Shown here: positions 27,804-36,665 of the stretch, piece after piece
How positions within the stretch are numbered: the first letter of the stretch is position 1
How the letters are laid out: each line of letters opens with the position of its first letter
Assembly: GCA_017503105.1 (NCBI GenBank)
Contig: JAFVTS010000004.1
Location: forward strand, 1 to 64,000
Direction: 5' to 3'
From: Clostridia bacterium
GTDB lineage: Bacteria; Bacillota; Clostridia; Oscillospirales; CAG-272
DNA: 64,000 bases
The notes under the pieces: generated by a model
Databases searched by the model: none
Told to the model about the DNA's origin: nothing
The model's input: the letters and a program-made list of their open reading frames with translations, nothing else
Position numbers and translations under genes: made by a program

Positions 27804-28526
27804 ATGGAAAGCATAGATAAGGTAAAAGGCACCTTTGAAAAGAGGTTTGCGATGAAAGGACCTCAGGTATCAACGGCGGTCATAAAAAGACTTCCGCGCT
27901 ATCACAGATATCTCGGCGAGCTTTTGCGAGAGGGAAAGCTTCGCATTTCCTCAGCGGAGCTCTCGGAGCTTATGGGACTTACGGCCTCGCAAATAAGGCA
28001 GGATCTCAACTGCTTCGGCGGCTTCGGTCAGCAGGGTTACGGCTATAACATAAAATATTTGCACGGAAAAATAAGCGAGCTTCTCGGCGTGACAGACGGC
28101 TTCAAGGCTGTTATAGTCGGCGCGGGAAACCTCGGTCACGCCCTTGCTACTACCCATATGTTTGAAAGGCGCGGCGTGCAAAGGCTCGCGCTGTTCGACG
28201 TAAAGGAGGACGTGGTCGGAACGAGGATCGCCGACATTCCCGTTTACCACATCTCGGAGCTCGGCGATTTTTGCCGACGCGAGGGCGTTGATATCGGTGT
28301 TCTCACCGTGCCGAAGGAAGCCGCGGAAGAGGTTTCCGACATTATGGTGAACGCGGGCGTTACGGGAATTTGGAATTTCGCAAATATGGAGCTTAAAATA
28401 GACGACCCGCGCGTAATAGTGGAAAATATACATCTTGGAGATTCGCTCCTTACTCTTTGCTACGAGATAAAAGTTAAAAAAGATAAGGAAAAAGCAGAAG
28501 AAAGCGGAGAGAGCAAAAATGAGTGA
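27804..28526 (+). CDS. rex: Redox-sensing transcriptional repressor Rex
   Basis: A 240-residue repressor that senses the NADH/NAD+ ratio and controls fermentation genes. The winged-helix N-terminal domain (about 20-85) has AVIKRLPRYHRYL and ASQIRQDLNCFGGFGQQGYGY, where DLxxFGxFGxxGxGY is the Rex signature. The Rossmann domain follows with VIVGAGNLGHALA. AAGAGGA precedes the ATG. A leading stretch of about 20 residues is longer than usual. Its 3' end overlaps the DnaD-like gene by eight bases. No clear Rex operator was found in the short gap upstream. Confidence 0.96.
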   Translation: MESIDKVKGTFEKRFAMKGPQVSTAVIKRLPRYHRYLGELLREGKLRISSAELSELMGLTASQIRQDLNCFGGFGQQGYGYNIKYLHGKISELLGVTDGFKAVIVGAGNLGHALATTHMFERRGVQRLALFDVKEDVVGTRIADIPVYHISELGDFCRREGVDIGVLTVPKEAAEEVSDIMVNAGVTGIWNFANMELKIDDPRVIVENIHLGDSLLTLCYEIKVKKDKEKAEESGESKNE

Positions 28527-29511
28527 CGGTCGCCTTCTTAAAGTAAGATCCGGCGGCGTGCTCGGCTCGGAGGCGTTTCTCGAAGCGTCGCGCGAGGAGC
28601 TTCGCGTGCTTTTGGCGGTAACGGAGCGTCCGTTTGCCTTTTCGGGAGCCGAAGAGCTTGCCGAGGCGGCAGGCGTTTCACGGGCAAGGGCAGCTTCGGC
28701 AATCGCGCTTTTCACAGAAGCCGGCATTTTCGTAAGAGAGGGTGACGTTTCCTTTGAATTTGCGGAAAAAGTCCCCGACGAGGATTCGGAGATCGAACGC
28801 ACCGCAGGCGAGGTCGCTGAGAATATAAGGTGCCGCGGTCTGTCGTTTCTCTTTGAAGAGCTTGCCTCAATGATGGAAAGAGATTCGCTTAACACGGACG
28901 AGATAAAAAGAATAAACGCCCTGATCGCCGACGAGGGACTTTCAGAGGAATATATTCTCACCCTTGCGGCTTACATAGCCTCAAAGGGCGCGCTTGCAGT
29001 AAACAAACTCACAAGAAAAGCCAAAGGCCTTTTAAAGAAGGGGATAGACACCCTCGAGCTACTTGAAGACTACATAAAGCGTGACGAGCTCGGCAGCGCG
29101 CTTGAGCACGAATTCCGCCACACCTTCGGAAAATATTACGGCAACGCGACCAAAAGCGAGCTTGATTATTACAGAAAGTGGACGGAGACCTTCGGCTTTA
29201 CGCCCGAAGTCATTCTTCTTGCTCAGGATATAAACGTCAGAGCGAAGACCACTTATTCCTATGCATACATCGACACCTTGCTCACCCGTTGGCACGAGTG
29301 CGGATGCAAGACTCCCGCCGAATGCGAGGCACAGGCACAGCTTGACAGGGAAAGCATAGCAAAGCAAAAGCGGCTTGAGAACGCGCCCCCCCAAAAACGC
29401 ACAAAATCCGAGGAGAAAACGCCGAAATTTGCCGATTTTGACCCCGAGGAAGCGCTTGAGCGCGCCCTTGAGCGAAGCTACGCGAAATATTCGGAAAGCA
29501 CGGATAAGTAA
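28519..29511 (+). CDS. DnaD-domain replication/primosome protein
   Basis: A 330-residue protein with an N-terminal winged-helix-like region (about 20-85, FSGAEELAEAAGVSRARAASAIALF) and two helical DnaD/DnaB-C-like repeats. The second ends in the conserved YYRKWTETFGFTPEVILLA and YIDTLLTRWHECG (the YIdkIL.nW signature). Such proteins act with DnaC-like loaders at oriC or in replication restart. The next gene is such a loader. The gene overlaps rex by eight bases, so its translation is probably coupled to the redox regulator. Confidence 0.88.
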   Translation: MSDGRLLKVRSGGVLGSEAFLEASREELRVLLAVTERPFAFSGAEELAEAAGVSRARAASAIALFTEAGIFVREGDVSFEFAEKVPDEDSEIERTAGEVAENIRCRGLSFLFEELASMMERDSLNTDEIKRINALIADEGLSEEYILTLAAYIASKGALAVNKLTRKAKGLLKKGIDTLELLEDYIKRDELGSALEHEFRHTFGKYYGNATKSELDYYRKWTETFGFTPEVILLAQDINVRAKTTYSYAYIDTLLTRWHECGCKTPAECEAQAQLDRESIAKQKRLENAPPQKRTKSEEKTPKFADFDPEEALERALERSYAKYSESTDK

Positions 29512-29608
29512 CAAGGACGTAAGTATCCGTCGCTTTGTTGCTTGTTTGTGCGTGAAAGCGCAAGCTGTTTTACAATTTTCATTCAAAAAAGGACGGTATT
29601 CAAAAGCA

Positions 29609-30556
29609 ATGTATACCCGTGAAAACTACCAAAAAATCAAAGAGCGCATAGAAAAGAGACGTATGGATGCGGAGGCGAAGGCGGATTTACGCCGCTCTGA
29701 GCTTGAAATACGCTCTCCCGAGATAAAAAGCATCGACAAAGAGATGAGAAACGTCGGTCTTGAAATATTCCGCGCGGCGTGCTCGGGTGCTGATATTACA
29801 CCGATAAGAGAAAAAAACCTCGCCCTTGGCAAAAGAAGGCGCGAGATAATAATGTCGCTTGGGCTCCCCGAGGATTATGACGAGCCGAAATACACCTGCA
29901 CGCTCTGTCAGGATACGGGCTTTATCGACCTTAAGCTTTGCTCTTGCTTCCGTGAGGCGCTGACGCTCGAAAACATCGCGTCCTCGGGTATGGGCAGACT
30001 TATAGAGAAGCAGTCGTTTGAAAACTTCGACCTCTCCTCCTTCGGCGCGGGCACGGAAGAATACAAGCGCGCCGAGATCAATCTGAATATCGCAAAAAGC
30101 TACGCCGACAATTTCGGCAAGGGATGTAACAACCTTCTTCTCTTCGGCAGCACGGGCACGGGCAAGACCCACATTTCCACAGCCATAGCAAAGGTCGTTA
30201 TCACACGCGGCTTTGACGTTTACTACGACAGCGTGCAGAACATTATTTCCGCTTTTGAGACGGACAGATTCAAAAGCGGATACTCACCGTCCTACGAACC
30301 CAAGGCGGATAAGTATCTTGAGTGCGACCTGCTCATAATCGACGACCTCGGCACGGAATTTGTGAACCAATTCACCGTATCCTGCCTTTACAATCTCATA
30401 AACACGAGGCAAAACAGAGGACTTTCCACCATAATTTCGACGAATCTTACTCCCGCTGACCTGAAAGCGAGGTACGACGGAAGAATAATCTCACGCATTC
30501 TCGGCTCGGATTACACGCTCTTGCGCTTTGAGGGCAAGGACCACAGAATATTTTAA
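29609..30556 (+). CDS. DnaC/DnaI-like helicase-loader ATPase with zinc-finger-like cysteines
   Basis: A 315-residue AAA+ protein when started at the ATG at 29609; an open frame extends upstream but overlaps the previous gene and lacks similarity. An N-terminal helical part is followed by a cysteine cluster YTCTLCQDTGFIDLKLCSC (likely zinc), then Walker A FGSTGTGKTH, Walker B LLIIDDLGTE and the ISTNLTP sensor region. This is the standard Clostridia DnaC-like loader of the replicative helicase. It pairs with the DnaD-domain gene 97 bp upstream. Confidence 0.9.
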   Translation: MYTRENYQKIKERIEKRRMDAEAKADLRRSELEIRSPEIKSIDKEMRNVGLEIFRAACSGADITPIREKNLALGKRRREIIMSLGLPEDYDEPKYTCTLCQDTGFIDLKLCSCFREALTLENIASSGMGRLIEKQSFENFDLSSFGAGTEEYKRAEINLNIAKSYADNFGKGCNNLLLFGSTGTGKTHISTAIAKVVITRGFDVYYDSVQNIISAFETDRFKSGYSPSYEPKADKYLECDLLIIDDLGTEFVNQFTVSCLYNLINTRQNRGLSTIISTNLTPADLKARYDGRIISRILGSDYTLLRFEGKDHRIF

Positions 30557-30583
30557 AAAATTTTATATAAAGGAACTAAAAAA

Positions 30584-32119
30584 ATGAAACTGAACTTTAA
30601 CGAATACCGCGACAAGGTATACGCCTGCTGGATCGGAAAGAACATCGGCGGCACGATGGGCACGCCTTACGAGGGCAAGCGGCAGATCAACGACATTCAG
30701 GGCTTTTCGACCGAGGAGGGCGTAATCCTTCCGAACGACGACCTTGACCTTCAGCTCGTTTGGCTTATGGCGGTGGAAAGACTTGGTCTTAACCGCATTG
30801 ATTCCAAAATACTCGGCGAGTTCTGGACGAGCTTCGTCACACCGCACTGGAATGAGTACGGAATAGGCAAAGTCAATATGTCCGACGGTCTTCTCCCCCC
30901 TATGTCCGGCGACGCGCACAACTCCTGGCGTCACTCGAACGGCGCGTGGATAAGAACGGAGGTTTGGGCATCTCTCGCACCCGCCTGCCCCGACGTTGCG
31001 ATAAGGTACGCATACGAGGACGCGTCCGTTGACCACGGAACGGGAGAGGGAACGACGGCTGCCGTGTTCGTCGCGGCTCTCGAATCGGCCGCGTTCGTCG
31101 TCTCCGACATCAGAACGCTCATCGGCATCGCGCTTTCCAAGATACCCGCAGAATCAAGAATGGCGAAGAGCATAGTGAAGGTTCTTGAGTGCTACGACAA
31201 GGGTATGGACTATAAAGAGGCGCGCGAGGTTATAAGACTCCTTAACGCCGATATCGGAACGGGCTGGTTCGAAGCTCCTTCCAACGTTTCCTACGCCGTT
31301 ATAGGACTTCTTTGGGGCGAGGGCGACTTCAAGAAATCAATGATCTACGCTATCAACTGCGGTGACGACACCGACTGCACGGGCGCGACGGTCGGCTCCG
31401 TGCTTGGAATCATCGGCGGAACGAAGGTTATTCCCGAGGATTGGCGCCGCCACATCGGTGACGACATCGTTACCATCTCCCTTAAGAAGGGCGCTATGAT
31501 GGACCTCTCCGAGAAGAAGAACTCCACTCTCAAATACACGCCCCCCGAAACCTGCACCGAGCTCACCGACAGAGTTGCGAGAATAGCTCCCGCTATCCCC
31601 GTTATCTTCAACACCAACGTCGCATTCACCGACGGAAAAACCGAGATCAGCGAAAAGGAGATCGCGGACCTCTACACCGATGCGGGCGACTTCGTTACCG
31701 CAAGAGGCGACAACCCCATCTCCACCGACGCATCGAAGGAGCTCTTCGCAAGAGCACCCTATTCCTTCACCGTTGAGTGCGCGTTTATGACAGCAACGCT
31801 CTCGCTTGAATCCGATCCCGACGTCGCCCCTCTTGAAGAAAAGAAGGTGCACTTAAGAATAGTAAACGACGTCCTCGGCTACGGAAACATTCCTTACAAC
31901 CTTCGTTTCCGCTGGCTCACCCCCGACGGCTTCTCCGTTTCGGGCGCGAAATGGGCAAGACTCTTGCACCGTGACGCGCACAGCGAGGCTGTGACCGAGC
32001 TCGACTTCACCGTAAAAGCTCCCGAGTGCGTTGACGCTCTCAACCGCATAGTTCTTGAGATAACCGCGGACGGCAGACCCTCGGCAGCGTATATGCCGCT
32101 CGTCCTCCTTGGAAAGTAA
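30584..32119 (+). CDS. ADP-ribosylglycohydrolase-family protein, paralog 1
   Basis: A 511-residue protein. Residues 1-310 form an ADP-ribosylglycohydrolase (DraG-type) domain: CWIGKNIGGTMGTPYEGK at the start and the metal-binding INCGDDTDCTGATVGS near 263. The first metal site, usually S/T-D-D-T, reads NDDLDLQ here. Residues about 330-511 form a C-terminal beta-rich domain. No signal peptide is seen. A second copy lies at 40578-42080 with nearly identical N-terminal half. Substrate is unknown; family members in gut Clostridia often sit near sugar genes, as here. It follows the dnaC-like gene by 27 bp. Confidence 0.85.
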   Translation: MKLNFNEYRDKVYACWIGKNIGGTMGTPYEGKRQINDIQGFSTEEGVILPNDDLDLQLVWLMAVERLGLNRIDSKILGEFWTSFVTPHWNEYGIGKVNMSDGLLPPMSGDAHNSWRHSNGAWIRTEVWASLAPACPDVAIRYAYEDASVDHGTGEGTTAAVFVAALESAAFVVSDIRTLIGIALSKIPAESRMAKSIVKVLECYDKGMDYKEAREVIRLLNADIGTGWFEAPSNVSYAVIGLLWGEGDFKKSMIYAINCGDDTDCTGATVGSVLGIIGGTKVIPEDWRRHIGDDIVTISLKKGAMMDLSEKKNSTLKYTPPETCTELTDRVARIAPAIPVIFNTNVAFTDGKTEISEKEIADLYTDAGDFVTARGDNPISTDASKELFARAPYSFTVECAFMTATLSLESDPDVAPLEEKKVHLRIVNDVLGYGNIPYNLRFRWLTPDGFSVSGAKWARLLHRDAHSEAVTELDFTVKAPECVDALNRIVLEITADGRPSAAYMPLVLLGK

Positions 32120-32147
32120 AGCATAGTTTACGTTATAAAGAAAAAAG

Positions 32148-32180
32148 CACGCCCTCGCACAAGATATGTGCGGGGGCGTG
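32148..32180. terminator. Bidirectional terminator between convergent genes
   Basis: CACGCCCTCGCAC and GTGCGGGGGCGTG pair over 13 bp around a 7-nt loop. The minus-strand read is followed by CTTTTTTCTTT, an ideal tail for the GH31 gene; the plus-strand tail (TTAAATTT) is weaker and serves ADP-ribosylglycohydrolase paralog 1. Confidence 0.85.
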
Positions 32181-32256
32181 TTAAATTTAAGGCGATTTCA
32201 GGAACGAACGCCGTTCACTGCCGCGTTCGCGTTTTCGCATTTTTCCATCAGCACTT

Positions 32257-33801
32257 TTACTTTTTTATAAAGTAAGGCAAAGTGCCGAGCGGGGCGTCCA
32301 CCGTAACCGTTTCACCGCCCGTAATATCCTTCTCTCCGAGGTAGCTCCACTCACCGCGCGGAAGCCTCAGCGTTTTGGTAACGGCACCCTTTTCAATTAC
32401 GGGAGCAACGAGAATTTCCGAGCCGAGCATAAACGCATCGGTCACGCACTCGAAGCCCTCATTTGGGAATTCGTACTCAAGCGGTCTTATTATAGGCTCG
32501 CCGCTAACGGCACTCTTTCCAACCTCTTCGATAATTTTCGGTGCGAATTTTTTATGGAGCATTGCCGCCTTATGGCAAAGCGCGGCATTTTCAGCGTTAA
32601 GAATGCGCCACGGAGCAAGTGAGAACTGCATCATCGGGAAGAGTGCCGAGCACTCCGCCATTCTGACAACGAGCTCCTCGTCCCACGGCTCGCCAAGGAG
32701 AGTGTACGACCATTCACCGCCGCCTATCATATCGGGGCAAAGGAACGGATAACCCGTGAGTCCCTCTACGATAGCGAAGGGAATGAGCGTGCAAAGTCCG
32801 TCGCCGTCCCATCTGTGACCTCTGTCGCGGATGCGTTGGATCACAGCCTTTCCGCCGCGCTTGAATGTGTCCTTGTACTCGTGGTTTTCAAATCTTTCGC
32901 CGAACTCGTTCCAAGCGATATTGAGCTCCTCGGCGGTGTACTTCGTCTGCTTTCCGTTTATGACGTTTTCGGGGTCGTACATTCCGATGCTTCCGCCGTC
33001 AAACTTGAATCCGTCAACGCCGTATTCCTTCATAAGGTGATCAAGCTTTGCCCCGAGGTATTCCCTGTCGCACGCCTCACACATATTGAGTATAGCGCTG
33101 TATCCGTTCCACCACTTAACGAGCGCAACGTCACCCGCATCGGTTTTCAGAAGAGGAAGCTTCTTTCCGTCGTTATTAAGATATTTTGCGCTTGATGCAC
33201 AGCCGAGAAAATCGCGCCCGTCAGCCGTCATAAGCGGAACGACCCAAAGCATTACGGTAAAGCCCATTTTATGGAGCTTGTCTATCATTCCCTTGGGATC
33301 GGGGAACTTCGCGAAGTCGAATTCCCAAACACCGTAACGTGTGTGCCAGCCTTCATCTATTATAAGTATACCGGGCTCGTAGCCGTTTTTGATTATCGCC
33401 TCAGCGTATTCAAGGACGGTCTTCTCGGTCGGGTTATAAGTGAACTCCATCCACGTGTTGTACTGAGCCGTGGCAAAGAATTTTTCAGGCGGGATCTTTC
33501 CCGAGAAGGGAAAGTGCTCTTTCATCGCGCTAAGGTACGCATCCTTCAAAGTGGAGCCCGCCGTGACGAGAATCGCCGTGTCGTCAAACACCTCAAGAGT
33601 GCCGCCGCTTACTTTAAACTTAAACGCCCTCTCGCACCAGACGTATCTTCCCTTGTCGGACACGAGAAGCGGTGCGGATTGGTTTCCGTCAGCCAAAAGA
33701 AGATCGCACTCAAATTCCGACTCGCAGGAAAAGGGCTGCTTTGCCGCCGTGACCGCAGCACCGCCGAAGAAATGCTCGTTCTCAAGGAATTTTATCTTCA
33801 T
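32257..33801 (-). CDS. Glycoside hydrolase family 31 (alpha-galactosidase/alpha-glucosidase type)
   Basis: A 514-residue GH31 enzyme without signal peptide. The TIM-barrel part shows WMEFTYNPTEKTV, LIIDEGWHTR, and the nucleophile motif VDGFKFDGGS (about residue 262). The acid/base region is RDRGHRWDGDG. The KFD-G-type nucleophile motif is that of the GH31 subgroup including MYORG-like alpha-galactosidases, rather than the DMNE motif of maltases. It lacks the long C-terminal domains of secreted GH31 proteins, so it probably acts on an imported oligosaccharide. Own promoter at 33831-33859, divergent from GH20. Confidence 0.88.
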   Translation of the reverse strand: MKIKFLENEHFFGGAAVTAAKQPFSCESEFECDLLLADGNQSAPLLVSDKGRYVWCERAFKFKVSGGTLEVFDDTAILVTAGSTLKDAYLSAMKEHFPFSGKIPPEKFFATAQYNTWMEFTYNPTEKTVLEYAEAIIKNGYEPGILIIDEGWHTRYGVWEFDFAKFPDPKGMIDKLHKMGFTVMLWVVPLMTADGRDFLGCASSAKYLNNDGKKLPLLKTDAGDVALVKWWNGYSAILNMCEACDREYLGAKLDHLMKEYGVDGFKFDGGSIGMYDPENVINGKQTKYTAEELNIAWNEFGERFENHEYKDTFKRGGKAVIQRIRDRGHRWDGDGLCTLIPFAIVEGLTGYPFLCPDMIGGGEWSYTLLGEPWDEELVVRMAECSALFPMMQFSLAPWRILNAENAALCHKAAMLHKKFAPKIIEEVGKSAVSGEPIIRPLEYEFPNEGFECVTDAFMLGSEILVAPVIEKGAVTKTLRLPRGEWSYLGEKDITGGETVTVDAPLGTLPYFIKK

Positions 33802-33830
33802 ATTAAAAATCTCCGTTTCGTTTTTCTTCT

Positions 33831-33859
33831 ATTTTATCATAACGGGTAGCGTTTGTAAA
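33831..33859 (-). promoter_or_regulatory. Promoter of the GH31 gene
   Basis: On the minus strand: -35 TTTACA (33854-33859), 17-base spacer, -10 TAAAAT (33831-33836). It leaves a leader of about 25 nt with GGAG before the start. Confidence 0.75.
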
Positions 33860-33944
33860 GACACTTTTCAAAAAAGAAACAAAATAAAACGAGTAAAAAT
33901 ATATTTTATAGTGTCGAAAACCTAAAAAATATTTTCTTTTGCTA

Positions 33945-33973
33945 TTGACACTAAAGCCCGTGTTTTATATAAT
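33945..33973 (+). promoter_or_regulatory. Promoter of the GH20 gene
   Basis: -35 TTGACA (33945-33950), 17-base spacer, -10 TATAAT (33968-33973), a perfect consensus. The start would be near 33980, 28 bases before the ATG at 34008. Confidence 0.88.
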
Positions 33974-34007
33974 TAAAGTAAATAATACGTTTATCGGGAG
34001 TTGCGGT

Positions 34008-35411
34008 ATGAAAAAGTTTTACATCGGCGATAAGGTCACGGCATCCGTCTGCGAGGCATTTAATAACGAGAGCGCGCGTCTTGCGTGGCGCGGCTTTACC
34101 TTTACAGAATCCGAGCTTGAAACGAAGGCAGAGCTCGGAAAATCCAACGCCCTTATTATAGGAAATATGCCCGTTCCCACACTGCCCGCGGACGCGGAAT
34201 ACGTCTACCGCGTATGCGAGTGCGGCATTGCCCTTCGCGCGGCTGACTATCCCTCTCTTATGCGAGGATATTTCGACCTTCTTATGCAGGTGGAATACGA
34301 GAGCAACGGTGCGCTTTACATAGAAGAAAAAGAAGTCAGGTCAAACTTCAAATTCAAGACGAGAATGATACACTTCTGCGCCTTCAACCAGACGAGGCTC
34401 ACAGAGCTCAAAAAGCTTGTAAGGCTTGCGGCGGCAGTGGGCTACACTCACGCCGTAATAGAGTTTTGGGGAATGTTTCCCTACGATTGCTGTCCCGCTC
34501 TTGCGTGGGACGAGGCATACGCGAAGGACGACATTCGTGCCCTTGCTAAAGAGATGCGCGAGCTCGGAATCGAGCCGATACCTATGCTCAACCACCTCGG
34601 TCACGCCACGGCGGCAAGACTCAACGGCGGTAAGCACGTCGCCCTTGACCGTGAGCCGAAGCTTTATAAATACTTCACCCCCGACGGCTGGTCGTGGGAC
34701 GTTACCTCGCCACTCGTAAGAGAACTTCTTTCCAAAATGCGTGCGGAGCTTTACGAGGCGTTTGGCTCGGGAGAATTCTTCCACCTCGGTCTTGACGAGG
34801 CGTATATGTACGCAATGTCAAAAAAGCACAGGGACGCGCTTCCCGAATATCTCGCCTACGTGACTGACGAGGTCGTAAAAGAGGGGCGCCGTCCTATGAT
34901 ATGGATGGATATGTTCTTGCCAAGAGCATCGGGCACACCGCACCTTTGCACCTGCGACAGTGACGAGGATATGATGAAGGCTCTGAGTTCCCTTAATAAA
35001 AAGACCGTCCTCGTGGATTGGGAATATAACGGAGAGAAAACGCCCTTCCCCACCACTAAATACATATCCGACAGAAACGTCGGCTTTGACATAATGTGCG
35101 CTCCGTGGACGAAGAGGGCAAACTTCGACGCGGCTGTAAAAACCGTAAGCGAGCTTGGAATATTCGGATTTATGATGACGACCTGGCACACTATGGTATC
35201 CGAAACGCCCGCTATCCTCGGTGCGGCGCGTCTGTTCGGCGCACCTATGGCACCTTGGTCACGCCTCAGCGGCTCTGAAGGCATCGGTGGCAAGGAGGAG
35301 TGCGCCACCCTACTTCGCAAGCTTTCGTTCGAAGGCGCTAAAGGCTACCGCGATTCGGGCTGGTGCGACGAGGAGATACTTCTCAACGTCGGCGACAAGA
35401 AGTTTTGCTGA
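34008..35411 (+). CDS. Glycoside hydrolase family 20-like protein (beta-N-acetylhexosaminidase-like)
   Basis: A 467-residue protein when started at the ATG at 34008, which has GGGAG upstream; the longer open frame from 33939 would begin within the promoter. A short N-terminal GH20b-like domain precedes the barrel. The paired catalytic residues are in FHLGLDEAYMY, equivalent to the H-x-G-x-D-E signature of GH20. MIHFCAFNQTRL at the barrel entry and PMLNHLGHATA fit this too. No signal peptide. Intracellular action on a released amino-sugar oligosaccharide is likely; the exact substrate is unknown. Confidence 0.82.
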   Translation: MKKFYIGDKVTASVCEAFNNESARLAWRGFTFTESELETKAELGKSNALIIGNMPVPTLPADAEYVYRVCECGIALRAADYPSLMRGYFDLLMQVEYESNGALYIEEKEVRSNFKFKTRMIHFCAFNQTRLTELKKLVRLAAAVGYTHAVIEFWGMFPYDCCPALAWDEAYAKDDIRALAKEMRELGIEPIPMLNHLGHATAARLNGGKHVALDREPKLYKYFTPDGWSWDVTSPLVRELLSKMRAELYEAFGSGEFFHLGLDEAYMYAMSKKHRDALPEYLAYVTDEVVKEGRRPMIWMDMFLPRASGTPHLCTCDSDEDMMKALSSLNKKTVLVDWEYNGEKTPFPTTKYISDRNVGFDIMCAPWTKRANFDAAVKTVSELGIFGFMMTTWHTMVSETPAILGAARLFGAPMAPWSRLSGSEGIGGKEECATLLRKLSFEGAKGYRDSGWCDEEILLNVGDKKFC

Positions 35412-35421
35412 TATAAAAAAT

Positions 35422-35463
35422 AAAAGCCTCGGACATCTTCAAGAAAGAGAGCCCGAGGCTTTT
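35422..35463. terminator. Bidirectional terminator between GH20 and the DMT transporter
   Basis: AAAAGCCTCGG and CCGAGGCTTTT form an 11-bp stem around a 20-nt loop. On both strands the stem ends in a T run, so it serves the two convergent genes. Confidence 0.85.
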
Positions 35464-35471
35464 GGTTTCTA

Positions 35472-36353
35472 TTAAACGGACAGCATTACGACTGCCACGG
35501 CGCCCGATATAACGCCGATTATCTGAAAGACCGAATATTTTTCCTTATAGAAGATTTTCGACACGACGAAGGTCAGGGCGATTCCGACGCCGATCTTCAT
35601 CGGTGAAACGGTGGACATAGGCACGAAGAGGAATACCAAAAGGCTGACAAAATTCTTTGCTCCGTTGCAAAGACCCGCGCCAAGCCCGTAAAGCGTGCCG
35701 TGGGTGAGGACGCTCTTCAATTTATCTCTGTCTATTATGAGCCCGATGATGGCAAGAAGGACGAACGAGCCGCCTATGGAGATCATCAGGAATTCGTTGG
35801 TGCAGGCGTTTTCAAACTTGATCTGCTGCACTCTGCCGAGGATGGAAATGAAACCGTTTGACACCACGGTAACGGCGATGTAAACGATCCATTTAAGAGA
35901 TATCTTTCCCTCTTCCGCCTTCTCTTTATTACCGGTGTAATTCATAAGGAAGAGAGCCGCGAAGATAAGGACGATACCTGCGTAAGTAAAACCGGTTCTC
36001 GGCTCGTCAAGAACTATTATGCCGTAAAATACGGTAAAGAGGAGCGAGAAGTTGGAGATAAGACGCGTAAGACCGTAAGGTCCTACCTTAAACGCAAGAA
36101 ATGCGGAATAAAAGCCCACCGCGTAAAGTACGCAGTTTACAAGCCCCATCGGAATCATTTCGCTCGGGAAATAAAATCCGTCCGTCTGTACGATATCCGT
36201 TATAACGAAAAACGAAAACGAAAACAGCGCTATAACGGCGTTCATTATCATTCCGCCGCTTTGGTAACGGTTTGCGTAAGCCTTGACGACCACGCTCTCA
36301 CCTATATTAAGCAGCGCAAATATCAACACTAAAATATATCCGATCGCTTCCAT
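35472..36353 (-). CDS. DMT-superfamily (EamA) transporter
   Basis: A 293-residue inner membrane protein started at the ATG at 36353, which has AGAGG seven bases upstream. About ten hydrophobic segments in two similar halves form the EamA layout; the first half starts IGYILVLIFALLNIGESVVVK, the second contains LKWIVYIAVTVVSNGFIS. The GVISGAVAVVMLSV end is typical. Substrate unknown; DMT family members export or import small metabolites including sugars and amino acids. Located between sugar hydrolase genes and the SbcD-like gene. Confidence 0.85.
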   Translation of the reverse strand: MEAIGYILVLIFALLNIGESVVVKAYANRYQSGGMIMNAVIALFSFSFFVITDIVQTDGFYFPSEMIPMGLVNCVLYAVGFYSAFLAFKVGPYGLTRLISNFSLLFTVFYGIIVLDEPRTGFTYAGIVLIFAALFLMNYTGNKEKAEEGKISLKWIVYIAVTVVSNGFISILGRVQQIKFENACTNEFLMISIGGSFVLLAIIGLIIDRDKLKSVLTHGTLYGLGAGLCNGAKNFVSLLVFLFVPMSTVSPMKIGVGIALTFVVSKIFYKEKYSVFQIIGVISGAVAVVMLSV

Positions 36354-36384
36354 TATTCTGCCTCTTTGAATCGTTGATAAAGAT

Positions 36385-36413
36385 ATTATACTACCAAACG
36401 GCAAAAAAATCAA
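36385..36413 (-). promoter_or_regulatory. Promoter of the DMT transporter gene
   Basis: On the minus strand: -35 TTGATT (36408-36413), 17-base spacer, -10 TATAAT (36385-36390). The start is close to 36378, about 25 bases before the ATG. Confidence 0.8.
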
Positions 36414-36603
36414 TACCGTACTCTATGGAATTTTTCCTGTAAAAAATGTAAAAAATCCACAACGTTTTGCCAAAAGCGCTCCGCGACCTGTGGCTGTGCC
36501 GAAAATTCTACGGCTTTGCGAGCGAGCGCATCTAGAGAGCATCATACAGTTGAATTCCACGAGAGGATCGCCGCATCAAAAACAATGAGCTTTGGCGCGC
36601 CGA

Positions 36604-36648
36604 AATATTAAAAGGAGAGATACACGTCGCACCTCTCCTTTTAATATT
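36604..36648 (-). terminator. Terminator of the SbcD-like gene
   Basis: AATATTAAAAGGAGAG and CTCTCCTTTTAATATT pair perfectly over 16 bp around a 13-nt loop, just downstream of the minus-strand gene that ends at 36666. The rest of the 36414-36603 gap holds no recognisable gene. Confidence 0.8.
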
Positions 36649-36665
36649 CAGAGTTTCGTCCTTCG

